Positions 55,600 to 64,000 of a stretch of 64,000 nt of DNA are shown here, piece after piece. The stretch spans positions 1 through 64,000 of the forward strand of contig NZ_RBZQ01000008.1 in the NCBI RefSeq assembly GCF_003640395.1, given 5' to 3'. The notes below the pieces were generated by a model. It saw only the letters and a program-made list of their open reading frames with translations. It did not search any database and had not been told where the DNA came from. The position numbers were made by a program, and so were the translations under genes. Origin of the DNA: Stutzerimonas urumqiensis. Lineage in GTDB: Bacteria; Pseudomonadota; Gammaproteobacteria; Pseudomonadales; Pseudomonadaceae. The first letter of the stretch is position 1. Every line of letters begins with the position of its first letter.

Positions 55600-55628
55600 G
55601 AAATAAGAAAGGCCCGCGAGGGGCCTTT
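55600..55628 (-). terminator. Terminator after plsC
   Basis: On the minus strand AAAGGCCC/GGGCCTTT with a 5-base loop is followed by CTTATTT. It faces the gyrB terminator; the 150 bases between the two (55453-55599) hold no recognised feature. Confidence 0.8.
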
Positions 55629-55645
55629 GCAAGTTGCGGGTACTG

Positions 55646-56416
55646 TCAAAGAGGCGCCGCTGACGTCACTTCCACCGTGCCGCTCTCGAGGCTGAGCGCT
55701 TCCTGGGTCTGCTTGACCCACTCGAACGCCCGGTCGTTGAGCTCGGCAATGGCGCGCGGTCCGCTGCCTTCGGCATGCATGGCCGGACCGAACACCACCT
55801 TGATCGTTCCCGGACGCTTGGCCCAGCCATCGCGCGGCCAGAACTCGCCGGCGTTGTGTGCCACTGGCAGCACGGGCATGCCGGCGTTGACCGCCAGCGC
55901 CGTGCCTCCGCGCGAGAACTTGCCAATCTGGCCCACCGGCACTCGGGTGCCCTCGGGGAAGATCAGCACCCAGACCCCTTGCTTCAGGCGCTCATCGCCC
56001 TGCTTGGCGAGCTGTTTCAACGCGGCCTTCGGGTTGTTGCGATCGATTGCGATCGGGCGCAGCAGGGCCATGGCCCATCCGAAGAACGGGACATACAGCA
56101 GTTCGCGCTTGAGCACCTGGCTCAGGGGTTCGAAGTAGGCGGAGAGAAAGAACGTCTCCCAGGTGCTCTGATGCTTGGCCAGGATCACGCACGGCTGCTG
56201 CGGGATGTTCTCGGCGCCACTGACCTCATAGTTGATGCCGACGATCGTGCGGGCCAGCCAGACAGCGCTACGGCACCAAGCCTGGACGACGAAGCGGTAG
56301 CGCTTGCGAAAGGACAGAAACGGCGCGACGACCATGCTCACCAGGCACCAGGCGAACGCCGAGAAGGCCAGCAAGAAATAGAAAACGAAGGTGCGGACGC
56401 TTTGCAGAGCTCTCAT
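55646..56416 (-). CDS. plsC: 1-acyl-sn-glycerol-3-phosphate acyltransferase
   Basis: The 256-residue membrane enzyme adds the second acyl chain to lysophosphatidic acid in phospholipid synthesis. An N-terminal membrane helix (about 8-30) is followed by the active-site motif HQSTWE (an Hx4E form of the usual Hx4D) and the glycerol-phosphate-binding FPEGTR. The ATG overlaps the gmhB stop as ATGA. Confidence 0.93.
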   Translation of the reverse strand: MRALQSVRTFVFYFLLAFSAFAWCLVSMVVAPFLSFRKRYRFVVQAWCRSAVWLARTIVGINYEVSGAENIPQQPCVILAKHQSTWETFFLSAYFEPLSQVLKRELLYVPFFGWAMALLRPIAIDRNNPKAALKQLAKQGDERLKQGVWVLIFPEGTRVPVGQIGKFSRGGTALAVNAGMPVLPVAHNAGEFWPRDGWAKRPGTIKVVFGPAMHAEGSGPRAIAELNDRAFEWVKQTQEALSLESGTVEVTSAAPL

Positions 56417-56991
56417 GGGCGCGACTCGAGTAGATGGTCCGCGACGGCGGATAGATCATCGAACACCTGAGTACCCGGCGGCAGCTCGCTACGCAGTGTC
56501 CGTTCACCCTTGCCGGTGCGAACCAGGCATGGTTCGCCGCCGAGCAGCATGCCTGCCTGCAGGTCGCGCAGGCTGTCGCCCACTACCGGAACGCCCGTCA
56601 GGTCCGGCAATCCGAAGTGGCTGGCAATCCGCCTGAACAACCCCGGCTCCGGCTTCCGGCAATCGCAGCCGTCGTCGGGGCCGTGCGGGCAATGGACGAT
56701 CAGGTCGATACGACCGCCCTGCTCCATCGCCAGCTGCTGCATCTTCAGGTGCATGTCGCCTAGCGTGCTGGCGTCGAACAGCCCGCGCGCGAGACCCGAT
56801 TGGTTGGTCGCGACGGCGACGGTCCAGCCGGCCTGGCACAGCCGCGCGATCGCCTCCAGCGAGCCGGCGATCGGGGTCCATTCTTCCGGCGTTTTGACAA
56901 AGGCGTCGGAGTCTTCGTTGATCACCCCGTCCCGGTCGAGAACGATCAGCTTCGACGGCTTAGCCAAGTGCGGAAATATCGGCGACACCAA
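56413..56991 (-). CDS. gmhB: D-glycero-beta-D-manno-heptose-1,7-bisphosphate 7-phosphatase
   Basis: The HAD phosphatase of LPS heptose synthesis has [13 protein letters not shown], the zinc-loop [14 protein letters not shown] and [11 protein letters not shown]. The start is not certain: TTG 56991 (AGGGGG 8 bases upstream) or GTG 56988 are both possible and overlap the end of glyS by about 30 bases. The 192-residue version is slightly longer than the usual family length at the N-terminus. It lies between glyS and plsC on the same strand. Confidence 0.92.
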   Translation of the reverse strand: MVSPIFPHLAKPSKLIVLDRDGVINEDSDAFVKTPEEWTPIAGSLEAIARLCQAGWTVAVATNQSGLARGLFDASTLGDMHLKMQQLAMEQGGRIDLIVHCPHGPDDGCDCRKPEPGLFRRIASHFGLPDLTGVPVVGDSLRDLQAGMLLGGEPCLVRTGKGERTLRSELPPGTQVFDDLSAVADHLLESRP

Positions 56992-59014
56992 GGAACAACC
57001 CCCTCAACCTGGCCAGCAAGGCATAACGATTGGCACGCACCGATGCGTCTTCGGCGTTCACCAGGACGGCGACGAAGAACGCATCGACCGGCTCGCGCAT
57101 CGCGGCAAGACGACCGAGCGCCTCCCGGTACTGACGCGACTGCGCCAGTGGTTGCACGGCCTGCTCGGCCTGCTGAATCGCGGAATAAAGCGAGAACTCG
57201 GTGGCATTGTCGAACCAGCGCGGTTCGACCGTCTCCGGCAGCTTGCCCTCGTACTTGGCCAGCAAATTGGAGACGCGCTTGTTCGCCGCGGCCAGAGCAT
57301 CGGCCTCCGGCAAACGGCGGAAGGCTTCCACGCCCTGCACCCGCTGGTCGAAATCGAGCGCCGATGCCGGCTGTACCGCTCGCACGGCCAGGTAGCTGGT
57401 GACATCGATACCCTCATCTTCGTACCGCGCACGCAGGCGATCGAAGATGAAATCCAAGACCTGGGCGGCCAGCCCTTCACGCTTGACACGGCTCCCGTAA
57501 AGGTCGATGGCCTTCGCCACGGCGTCGACCACGTTCAGGTCCAGGCCCTTCTCGATCAGGATCCGCAGCACGCCGAGGGCAGCGCGGCGCAGGGCGTACG
57601 GGTCCTTGCTGCCGGTCGGCAGCATGCCGATGCCGAAGATGCCGACCAGGGTGTCGAGCTTGTCGGCCACCGCCACCGCGGCACCGGTGAGCGTGCTCGG
57701 CAGCTCGGCGCCGGCACCGCGCGGCATGTACTGCTCGTTCAGCGCAGCCGCCACGTCGGCGTGCTCGCCATCGTTCAACGCGTAGTAGTAGCCGGCGATG
57801 CCCTGCATTTCAGGAAACTCGCCGACCATCTCGGTGGCCAGGTCGGCCTTGGACAGCAGGCCGGCGCGCTTGGCCAGCGCCGCATCGCCGCCGATACCCG
57901 CAGCCACCAGGCCAGCCAGTTCGGAAACACGCTGCGCCTTCTCCAGCACGGTGCCCAGATCGGCCTGGAACACCACGTTGGCCAGGCGTGCATTGAAGGC
58001 CTCGAGTCGCTGCTTCTTGTCCTGCTTGAAGAAGAACTCGGCATCGGTCAGGCGCGGACGCACCACCTTTTCGTTGCCGGCAACGATCTGCGAAGCATCC
58101 TTCGACTCTATGTTGGCGACGGTGATGAAGCGCGGCAGCAGCTTGCCGTCGGCATCCAGCAGGCAGAAGTATTTCTGGTTGTCCTGCATGGTCGAAATCA
58201 GTGCTTCCTGCGGGACGGCCAGGAAGCGCTCCTCGAACGAGCACACCAGCGGCACCGGCCACTCGACCAGCGCGGTCACCTCATCGAGCAAATCGGGCGG
58301 GACGATCGCCTGACCGTTCTGCTGCTTGGCCAGCTCGGCGACACGCCGCTCGATCAGCACGCGGCGCTCCTCGAAGTCGGCCAGTACATGGGCTTCGCGC
58401 AAGGCCGGCAGGTAATCCGAGGGACGTGCGATAGCCACCGCTTGCGGATGATGGAAGCGGTGACCGCGCGAATGGCGGCCGGCGCGCTGGGTCAGGATCT
58501 CGCAATCGACCACGGCGTCGCCGAGCAGCATCACCAGCCACTGGGTCGGGCGCACGAATTCGTCCTTGCGGTCAGCCCAGCGCATACGCTTGGGAATCGG
58601 CAGCCCGTCGAGCGAGGCCTGGACGATGCCGGGCAGCAGTTCGATGGCCGGCTGGCCGGCGATGGTGCGGCTGAAGCGCAGCTTGGGGCCGCTCGTATCG
58701 ATTTCGGCGAGCTCCACGCCGCACTTGCGGGCGAAGCCCAGCGCAGCCTGGGTCGGCTTGCCTTCGGCATCGAACGCGGCTTGTACCGGCGGCCCGTCGA
58801 GGTTGACGCTGCGATCCGGCTGCTGCGTGGCGAGCTGATCGACGATTACAGCCAGGCGCCGCGGCGCGGCATGGAAGCGCGCCTGGGCATAGTGCAGGCC
58901 GGCGTCCTGCAGACCCTTCTCGATGCCGGCGAGGAAGGCTTCGCCGAGCTTCTTCAGCGCCTTCGGCGGCAGCTCTTCGGTGCCGAGTTCGACGAGGAAA
59001 TCCTGTGCGCTCAT
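56960..59014 (-). CDS. glyS: Glycyl-tRNA synthetase beta subunit
   Basis: The 684-residue subunit begins [20 protein letters not shown], with PKRMRW and [18 protein letters not shown] segments (here [12 protein letters not shown]) and a C-terminal anticodon-binding/DALR-like region. It forms the alpha2beta2 enzyme with GlyQ and binds the tRNA. Its ATG overlaps the glyQ stop (ATGA). Confidence 0.97.
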   Translation of the reverse strand: MSAQDFLVELGTEELPPKALKKLGEAFLAGIEKGLQDAGLHYAQARFHAAPRRLAVIVDQLATQQPDRSVNLDGPPVQAAFDAEGKPTQAALGFARKCGVELAEIDTSGPKLRFSRTIAGQPAIELLPGIVQASLDGLPIPKRMRWADRKDEFVRPTQWLVMLLGDAVVDCEILTQRAGRHSRGHRFHHPQAVAIARPSDYLPALREAHVLADFEERRVLIERRVAELAKQQNGQAIVPPDLLDEVTALVEWPVPLVCSFEERFLAVPQEALISTMQDNQKYFCLLDADGKLLPRFITVANIESKDASQIVAGNEKVVRPRLTDAEFFFKQDKKQRLEAFNARLANVVFQADLGTVLEKAQRVSELAGLVAAGIGGDAALAKRAGLLSKADLATEMVGEFPEMQGIAGYYYALNDGEHADVAAALNEQYMPRGAGAELPSTLTGAAVAVADKLDTLVGIFGIGMLPTGSKDPYALRRAALGVLRILIEKGLDLNVVDAVAKAIDLYGSRVKREGLAAQVLDFIFDRLRARYEDEGIDVTSYLAVRAVQPASALDFDQRVQGVEAFRRLPEADALAAANKRVSNLLAKYEGKLPETVEPRWFDNATEFSLYSAIQQAEQAVQPLAQSRQYREALGRLAAMREPVDAFFVAVLVNAEDASVRANRYALLARLRGLFLGVADISALG

Positions 59015-59979
59015 TGGGCGGCCTCCTTCAGCTTGGCCTGGATGTCGTCGCGTGCCAGTACCTCGTCACGCAGGGCCGGGGTCGCCATCGGGAAGCCGAG
59101 TCGGGCGCGCGCCAGCAGGTAGCTCTGGGCGATCGCACGGGCCAGTGTCCGCACACGCAGGATGTAGCGCTGGCGCTCGGTCACCGAGATGGCGCGGCGA
59201 GCGTCCAGCAGATTGAAGGTGTGCGAGGCCTTGACCACCATTTCATAGGCCGGCAGCGGCAGCTGCGCCTGCATGAGGCGGTTGGCTTCGCTTTCGTAGA
59301 AGTCGAAGAGTTCGAACAGCTTCGGCACGTTGGCGTGCTCGAAGTTGTAGGTCGATTGCTCCACCTCGTTCTGGTGGAACACGTCGCCGTAGGTCACGGT
59401 GCCGAACGGGCCGTCGGCCCAGATCAGGTCGTAGACCGAATCGACGCCCTGGAGGTACATGGCCAGGCGCTCGAGCCCGTAGGTGATCTCGCCGGTGACG
59501 GGATAGCACTCGACTCCGCCGACCTGCTGGAAGTAGGTGAACTGCGTGACTTCCATGCCGTTGAGCCAGACTTCCCAGCCCAGGCCCCAGGCCCCCAGCG
59601 TCGGCGATTCCCAGTTGTCCTCGACGAAGCGCACGTCGTGCACCTGCGTATCGACGCCGATACGGCGCAGCGACTCGAGGTACAGGTCCTGGATGTTGTC
59701 GGGGTTGGGTTTGAGCACCACCTGGAACTGGTAGTAATGCTGCAGGCGGTTGGGGTTCTCGCCGTAGCGCCCATCGGCCGGACGGCGGGACGGCTGCACG
59801 TAGGCGGCGTTCCAGGTTTCCGGACCGATCGCGCGCAGGAAGGTCGCGGTATGGAAGGTACCGGCGCCCATCTCCATGTCATAGGGTTGCAGAACCACGC
59901 AGCCCTGTTCCGCCCAGTAGCTTTGAAGGGCAAGAATCAGGTCTTGGAAGGTGCGCACGGCGGGCGTAGGCTGGCTCAA
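59011..59979 (-). CDS. glyQ: Glycyl-tRNA synthetase alpha subunit, TTG start
   Basis: The start is TTG 59979 with AGGTG upstream; [18 protein letters not shown] then aligns with other pseudomonads, so the rare codon is well supported. The 322-residue catalytic subunit contains [18 protein letters not shown] and the motif 2/3 region [18 protein letters not shown]. It charges tRNA-Gly together with GlyS. Confidence 0.97.
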   Translation of the reverse strand: MSQPTPAVRTFQDLILALQSYWAEQGCVVLQPYDMEMGAGTFHTATFLRAIGPETWNAAYVQPSRRPADGRYGENPNRLQHYYQFQVVLKPNPDNIQDLYLESLRRIGVDTQVHDVRFVEDNWESPTLGAWGLGWEVWLNGMEVTQFTYFQQVGGVECYPVTGEITYGLERLAMYLQGVDSVYDLIWADGPFGTVTYGDVFHQNEVEQSTYNFEHANVPKLFELFDFYESEANRLMQAQLPLPAYEMVVKASHTFNLLDARRAISVTERQRYILRVRTLARAIAQSYLLARARLGFPMATPALRDEVLARDDIQAKLKEAAQ

Positions 59980-60088
59980 AGTTTCACCTGTGCTGGCTTC
60001 GACAGAAAGCCCGGGAGTATACCCGATTCGGTGCGGCTCCCCAGCGCGGGGAGGCCCTGCGAAGCCACGTCCCGCCTGAGGAACGACG

Positions 60089-60661
60089 ATGCCCCGCTGC
60101 GCCTGGTGCGGTACCGATCCCCTGTATGTTCGCTATCACGACGAAGAGTGGGGCGTGCCGACGCGCGATCCGCGTCGGCTGTTCGAATCGCTGGTGCTGG
60201 AAGGCTTTCAGGCCGGCCTTTCGTGGATCACGGTGTTGCGCAAGCGCGAGCGCTACCGGGCGGTGCTGTTCGGTTTCGATCCGCAGCGTCTGGCCGAGAT
60301 GAGCGACGACTACCTGGAGCAGTGCCTGCTCGATCCGGGCATCATCCGCAACCGGCAGAAGCTGGTGGCCGCTCGCACCAATGCGCAGGCCTGGTTGCGC
60401 CTGGACGACCCGGTGCCGTGGCTCTGGTCGTTCGTCGATGATGCGCCGCGGATCAACCGGTTCTCCCGCCTGGACGAGGTTCCGGCCGTCACCCCCGAGG
60501 CCGAGGCACTGAGTCGGGCCCTGAAGAAGGCCGGCTTCAGCTTCGTCGGCCCTACCCTCTGCTACGCCTTCATGCAGGCGTGCGGATTGACGATGGATCA
60601 TCTGGTCGATTGCGAGCGGCATGCCCCGCTCGCGGCGCCCGCCTCCGAGCGCAGTCACTGA
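60089..60661 (+). CDS. tag: DNA-3-methyladenine glycosylase I
   Basis: The 190-residue repair enzyme removes 3-methyladenine from [23 protein letters not shown] at the start supplies the zinc Cys and His; the second pair, Cys and His in [10 protein letters not shown], is near the end. FEPGLSW-type [11 protein letters not shown] is the substrate loop. GAGGAA precedes ATG 60089. It is divergent from glyQ. Confidence 0.95.
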   Translation: MPRCAWCGTDPLYVRYHDEEWGVPTRDPRRLFESLVLEGFQAGLSWITVLRKRERYRAVLFGFDPQRLAEMSDDYLEQCLLDPGIIRNRQKLVAARTNAQAWLRLDDPVPWLWSFVDDAPRINRFSRLDEVPAVTPEAEALSRALKKAGFSFVGPTLCYAFMQACGLTMDHLVDCERHAPLAAPASERSH

Positions 60662-60670
60662 ACGCCGGCC

Positions 60671-60698
60671 TTGGCCGGGTGGCGGCTGAGGTTACACT
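60671..60698 (+). promoter_or_regulatory. Putative promoter of the lpxL-like gene
   Basis: -35 TTGGCC (60671-60676), 16-bp spacer, -10 TACACT (60693-60698), 27 bases before the GTG start. Confidence 0.5.
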
Positions 60699-60725
60699 AG
60701 CGCTTTCGTTTGGCTGGAGCTGTCA

Positions 60726-61613
60726 GTGGAAAAGCTCAAAGGCGCGCTGGTCGTGGGGTTCCTGCGGGCGTTCGCCCGTTTGCCGTGGCCGGCGGTGCAA
60801 TGCACGGGCAGCCTGATCGGCTGGCTCATGTGGCGCTTGCCCAATCGCTCACGCGAGGTTGCGCGGACCAACCTCGCCCATTGTTTCCCGGACCTTGCCC
60901 CCGACGCGCTCGATCGCCTGCTGCGCGACACCCTGCGTGACACCGGCAAGACGCTCACCGAAAGCGCCTGCGCCTGGATCTGGCCCGCCCGCAAATCGTT
61001 GTCGCTGATCCGCGAGGTGGAGGGCCTGGACGTGCTGGAACAGGCCCTGGCCTCGGGCAAGGGCGTGGTCGGCATCACCAGCCACCTGGGTAACTGGGAG
61101 GTGCTGAATCACTTCTACTGCTCCCAGTGCAACCCGATCATCTTCTACCGGCCGCCCAAACTCGCCGCCGTCGATGAACTGTTGCGCAAGCAGCGCGTGC
61201 AGCTCGGCAACCGCGTCGCCCCCTCGACCCGCGAGGGCATCCTGAGCGTCATCAAGGAAGTGCGCCGAGGCGGTGCCGTCGGCATACCGGCCGACCCCGA
61301 GCCGTCCGAGTCCAGCGGCGTGTTCGTGCCCTTCTTCGCGACACAGGCGCTGACCAGCAAGTTCGTACCGGGGATGCTGACCGGCGGCAAGGCGCTTGGC
61401 GTGTTCCTGCATGCCTTGCGTCTGCCGGATGGCTCCGGCTACAAGGTGATCCTCGAAGCGGCGCCCGAGGCGATGTACAGCGAAGACACCGAGACCGCGG
61501 TCGCGGCGATGAGCCAGGTGATCGAGGGGTACGTACGCCGGTGGCCGACCCAGTACATGTGGACCATGAAGCGCTTCAAGAAACGACCCACGGGCGAAGC
61601 GCGCTGGTATTGA
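60726..61613 (+). CDS. Lipid A late acyltransferase, LpxL/HtrB family, GTG start
   Basis: The start is GTG 60726 (GGAG upstream). The 295-residue inner-membrane enzyme has one N-terminal hydrophobic segment and the motif GITSHLGNWEVLN with the Hx4E catalytic pair. FYRPPKLAAVDELLRKQR and ending RRWPTQYMWTMKRFKKRP are also family features. It should add a lauroyl-type secondary acyl chain to lipid A. Which paralogue (lpxL or lpxM-like) cannot be told. Confidence 0.9.
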   Translation: MEKLKGALVVGFLRAFARLPWPAVQCTGSLIGWLMWRLPNRSREVARTNLAHCFPDLAPDALDRLLRDTLRDTGKTLTESACAWIWPARKSLSLIREVEGLDVLEQALASGKGVVGITSHLGNWEVLNHFYCSQCNPIIFYRPPKLAAVDELLRKQRVQLGNRVAPSTREGILSVIKEVRRGGAVGIPADPEPSESSGVFVPFFATQALTSKFVPGMLTGGKALGVFLHALRLPDGSGYKVILEAAPEAMYSEDTETAVAAMSQVIEGYVRRWPTQYMWTMKRFKKRPTGEARWY

Positions 61614-61682
61614 ATGGCCGCTGCGAGCGCACGACGCGCCGGCAGCGGGAATCGACTGACAGCATCACCGCAAGGACGAGAC

Positions 61683-61952
61683 ATGAGCAGCAACCAGCGC
61701 CGATTCCCCCGCACGCCGATGCGCTGCCGCATCCGGCTGTCGCACGACATCTTGGGGAATGTCTTCGCGCAGACGCGCGATCTGTCCGATGGCGGTGTCT
61801 ACGTCTACATCAAGCATGCCGAGCTGTCCGTACTCGAGCCCGGCATGGTAGTGATCGGACAGGTCCAGGACTTGCCGATCCCCGCGCCCGAGCTGGAACT
61901 GGAGGTCGTCCGGGTGGACGCCGACGGGGCGGGTTTCCGCTTCGTACGATAG
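61683..61952 (+). CDS. PilZ-domain protein (89 aa)
   Basis: With the start at ATG 61683 (AAGGACGAG upstream) the whole 89-residue protein is one PilZ domain. The c-di-GMP motif is RRFPR near the N-terminus followed by DLSDGGVYV (DxSxxG form), so it should bind cyclic di-GMP. The longer open frame to 61614 has no good site. It follows the lipid A acyltransferase by 69 bases. Confidence 0.85.
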   Translation: MSSNQRRFPRTPMRCRIRLSHDILGNVFAQTRDLSDGGVYVYIKHAELSVLEPGMVVIGQVQDLPIPAPELELEVVRVDADGAGFRFVR

Positions 61953-61954
61953 GG

Positions 61955-62272
61955 TTAGACGCCCGCTTCGTCCGCATCGGCGGGCCGGTGCCGGTCGAGT
62001 TTGCGCAGGAAGGTCGTCATCTCCCGCTCGGCCTGCTTGTCGCCTCGTGCCGCCGCAGCCACCAGTCCACACTGCCAGGCCTCCCGCGCGCCCGCCTCGT
62101 CTGCGCAGGCGACCAGTGCCTTGCCGAGCAGCTTCCAGGCGGCGGAATAGGTGGGGTCCTGCTCCACGCAGCGACGCAGGTGCTCGGCGGCCCGGGCGGG
62201 TTCGCCCGCGTCGAGATAGCCCTTGCCGAGCCCGAACCTGAGCATGGGGTTGTCCGTTCCGCGTGCCAGCAT
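61955..62272 (-). CDS. TPR-repeat protein, truncated start after an early nonsense codon
   Basis: This 105-residue helical protein has tetratricopeptide repeats (LRFGLGKGYLDAGEPARAAE, then PTYSAAWKLLGKALVACAD). The original start is almost certainly ATG 62291-62293, which has a perfect GGAGGAGG site, but codon 4 reads TAG (62284-62282). The frame is open again from codon 5, and ATG at codon 8 (62272) allows reinitiation, giving nearly the whole protein. It converges on the PilZ gene, 2 bases away. Function unknown. Confidence 0.7.
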   Translation of the reverse strand: MLARGTDNPMLRFGLGKGYLDAGEPARAAEHLRRCVEQDPTYSAAWKLLGKALVACADEAGAREAWQCGLVAAAARGDKQAEREMTTFLRKLDRHRPADADEAGV

Positions 62273-62281
62273 CTGTTCCAG

Positions 62282-62284
62282 CTA
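62282..62284 (-). other. In-frame nonsense codon in the TPR gene
   Basis: Codons from the strong start read ATG CTC GAG TAG CTG GAA CAG ATG. A CAG to TAG change (Gln4 to stop) would explain it. Confidence 0.75.
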
Positions 62285-62323
62285 CTCGAGCATGAAGCCT
62301 CCTCCGTCATCCTGAACGCCGTT

Positions 62324-63148
62324 TCAGTGCGCCTCGTTCACCGCGCTGAGAAACGCTTGCGTGCGCTCGCGCTGCGGGTTGCCGAACAGCTCGTCGGGCG
62401 TGCCCTGCTCATGGATCTGCCCTTCGTTGAAGAAGCACACCCGATCGGCGAATTCACGGGCAAAGCCCATCTGGTGCGTCACCATCAGCATCGTCAGGTT
62501 ATGCGCATCGCCCAGCCGGCGGATGACGTTCAGCACCTCGCCGCACAGCTCCGGGTCGAGCGCCGAGGTGACTTCGTCGAACAGCATCACTTTCGGCCGC
62601 ATCGCCAGCGCGCGAGCGATCGCGACGCGTTGCTGCTGGCCGCCGGAGAGCTGCGCCGGGTAATGCTCGAGCTTGTCTTCCAGACCCACCATCGCCAACA
62701 GCTCCTCAGCGCGCTGGCGGGCCTCGGCCTTGCGCAGGCCCAGCACGCGGATAGGCGCCTCGGTGACGTTCTGCCGGACCGTCATGTGCGGAAAGAGATT
62801 GAAGCTCTGGAACACCATGCCGACCATGCCACGCACCCCGCGCTGATAGCGGGCGCTGGCCGGAACCAGGCTGCCGTTGGCGTCCGGCATGTGAGTAAGC
62901 GGCTGGCCGTCCACCTCGATGACGCCGTCGTCGATCGTTTCCAGCGTCATGAGCACACGCAGCAGGGTCGACTTGCCGGAGCCACTGGGTCCGATGATGG
63001 CGACTTTCTCCCCTTCGGCGACCTGCAGGTCCAGATGGTCCAGCACGGTCAGCTCGCCATAGCGCTTGGTCACGCCGCGAAAGGCCACCATGGGGGCGTC
63101 CTGCGGCGTATCGGCCGGTGTGGCGGTGTGGGTCGAAAGTGTCGTCAT
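62324..63148 (-). CDS. ehuA: Ectoine/hydroxyectoine ABC transporter ATP-binding protein
   Basis: The 274-residue ATPase has Walker A GPSGSGKS (53-60), Q-loop FQSFNLFPHMT, signature LSGGQQQR and Walker B VMLFDEVTSALDP. The long insert before the Q-loop (ANGSLVPAS) and NVTEAPIRVLGL are features of EhuA. It powers import of the compatible solutes ectoine and hydroxyectoine. ATG 63148 overlaps the ehuD stop; an internal ATG at residue 20 is possible but less well placed. Confidence 0.85.
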   Translation of the reverse strand: MTTLSTHTATPADTPQDAPMVAFRGVTKRYGELTVLDHLDLQVAEGEKVAIIGPSGSGKSTLLRVLMTLETIDDGVIEVDGQPLTHMPDANGSLVPASARYQRGVRGMVGMVFQSFNLFPHMTVRQNVTEAPIRVLGLRKAEARQRAEELLAMVGLEDKLEHYPAQLSGGQQQRVAIARALAMRPKVMLFDEVTSALDPELCGEVLNVIRRLGDAHNLTMLMVTHQMGFAREFADRVCFFNEGQIHEQGTPDELFGNPQRERTQAFLSAVNEAH

Positions 63149-63804
63149 CGGGCAGTCTCCAGGCGGTTTTCCAGCCGCCGCACGAGCCAGGCGAGGCCCA
63201 GGCTGAGGATGAGGAAGAACAGCCCGACCATCGTGATCGGCTCGAGGTAGCGGAAGGTTTCCGAGCCGATGTTCTTGGCGCGCTGCATGATCTCGACCAC
63301 GGTGATGGCCGATAGCACGGGCGTGTCCTTGAGGATCGAAATGAGGTAGTTGCCCAGCGCCGGCAGTATCGGACGCAGCGCCTGCGGCAGAATCACATCA
63401 CGGTAGGCGGCCAGGGGCGCCAGGTTCAGCGCGGTCACCGCTTCCCACTGCGCGCGCGGCACTGCATCCAGGCCGGCGCGGTAGACCTCGGCGGTGTAGC
63501 AGGCGTAGTGCAGCGCGATACCGAGGATGCCGGCCTGCAGCGCGGTCAGGCTCAGCCCATAGTTGGGCAGCACGTAGAAGACGACATAGAGCTGGATGAG
63601 CAGCGGCGTGCTGCGGATGAATTCCACCAGGGCGCCGGTCGGCCAGGCGAGCCAGCGGTGGCGGCTGCGCCTGCCGAGCGCAAGGAACAGCCCCAGCACC
63701 ACGGCGATGCCGAAGCCCGACACGGCGATCAGGATCGTCGTCAGCGCGGCATCCAGCAGGCGCGGCAGGATTTCGAGCGCGAACGCCCAGTCGAAGGCAT
63801 TCAT
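63145..63804 (-). CDS. ehuD: Ectoine/hydroxyectoine ABC transporter permease
   Basis: The 219-residue polar amino acid type permease has about five membrane helices and the EAA loop (YRAGLDAVPRAQWEAVTALNL). EFIRSTPLLIQLYVVFYVLP is typical of the family, and the assignment to EhuD rests on the EhuA next to it. It overlaps both neighbours (ATGA), so three ehu genes are one transcript. Confidence 0.85.
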   Translation of the reverse strand: MNAFDWAFALEILPRLLDAALTTILIAVSGFGIAVVLGLFLALGRRSRHRWLAWPTGALVEFIRSTPLLIQLYVVFYVLPNYGLSLTALQAGILGIALHYACYTAEVYRAGLDAVPRAQWEAVTALNLAPLAAYRDVILPQALRPILPALGNYLISILKDTPVLSAITVVEIMQRAKNIGSETFRYLEPITMVGLFFLILSLGLAWLVRRLENRLETAR

Positions 63805-64000
63805 GACAGCCCTCCCCGCATGCGTCCGCGAGCGAGGCGGCGCTCGAGCAGCCGCATGCCCAGGTTGATCAGTTGGGCCAGGACGAAATAGATCAGCAAG
63901 GCGAGCCCGAAGATCTCCAGTGTCATCAGCGTGGCCTGGTTCAGCTGGCGCGCGCGGAAGGCAAGATCCGACAAGGTGATCAGCGACACCAGCGAGGTGT
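63801..64000 (-). CDS. ehuC: Second ehu permease, C-terminal end (rest outside window)
   Basis: The frame runs off the window at 64000. The visible 65 or so residues include SDLAFRARQLNQATLMTLEI and a final membrane helix (FGLALLIYFVLAQLINLGM), as in the ends of polar amino acid permeases. By position it is EhuC; ehuB (binding protein) is expected beyond. Confidence 0.75.
   Translation of the reverse strand, partial: TSLVSLITLSDLAFRARQLNQATLMTLEIFGLALLIYFVLAQLINLGMRLLERRLARGRMRGGLS

Noticed and set aside
56510..59122. 870-codon open frame antisense to glyS
   Set aside because: Shadow of glyS and gmhB, no recognisable protein features.

Overview
The window is GC-rich, gene-dense chromosomal DNA from a Gammaproteobacterium of the Pseudomonas / Stutzerimonas type. 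It holds the origin-proximal block in the order known from pseudomonads: glmS-glmR-glmU-atp operon-parB-parA-rsmG-mnmG-mnmE-yidC-yidD-rnpA-rpmH | dnaA-dnaN-recF-gyrB, then plsC-gmhB-glyS-glyQ-tag-lpxL-PilZ. Genes left of about 49 kb in the core run on the minus strand. dnaA-dnaN-recF-gyrB run on the plus strand, as expected for forks leaving an origin between rpmH and dnaA. Ectoine-uptake (ehu) genes at the right edge suggest a salt-tolerant member of the group. I saw no rRNA, tRNA, CRISPR array, insertion sequence or prophage.

Region by region. 1-5.1 kb: the end of a type VI secretion vgrG, a small lipoprotein, a large multidomain peptidoglycan-directed cargo effector (split M23-like fold, SH3-like insert, EF-hand, GH19 lysozyme domain) and its secreted immunity candidate; base composition drops sharply in the toxin tip and immunity gene. 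5.1-7.1 kb: a two-gene operon of ferritin-like proteins. 7.3-11.2 kb: an envelope metalloprotease-like lipoprotein, another lipoprotein, a Tim44-domain membrane protein and a cyclopropane fatty acid synthase. 11.3-18.2 kb: DctB/DctD two-component system followed by a TAXI-type TRAP transporter (binding protein, fused permease, DUF1850); between them lie a good sigma-54 promoter and two direct repeats that look like activator sites. 18.2-21.7 kb: a ParB-site palindrome, a Cys-rich exported protein, a COG0523 GTPase, DUF3301, a Xre/RES toxin-antitoxin pair and a SMI1/KNR4 protein. 21.9-28.5 kb: a red/far-red light locus with bacteriophytochrome kinase, response regulator, hybrid kinase, heme oxygenase (which makes the chromophore) and a hydrolase. 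28.6-40.1 kb: amino-sugar genes and the whole F1Fo ATP synthase operon. 40.2-49.3 kb: chromosome partitioning, tRNA modification, membrane insertion, RNase P protein, L34 and oriC. 49.3-55.4 kb: replication initiation genes with two ParB sites in recF. 55.6-64 kb: lipid, LPS and glycyl-tRNA genes, a PilZ protein, a TPR gene with an early nonsense codon, and ehuA-ehuD-ehuC (partial).

The points I would look at first are: a second DnaA-box cluster with an AT-rich tract in the mnmG-mnmE gap, separate from the rpmH-dnaA origin; the composite T6SS effector and immunity pair, both carrying calcium-loop-like motifs; the phytochrome / double-receiver hybrid kinase / heme oxygenase cluster; and the sigma-54 control region in front of the TAXI transporter. 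Start codons were re-chosen from ribosome-binding sites and family alignment, including several GTG and TTG starts.
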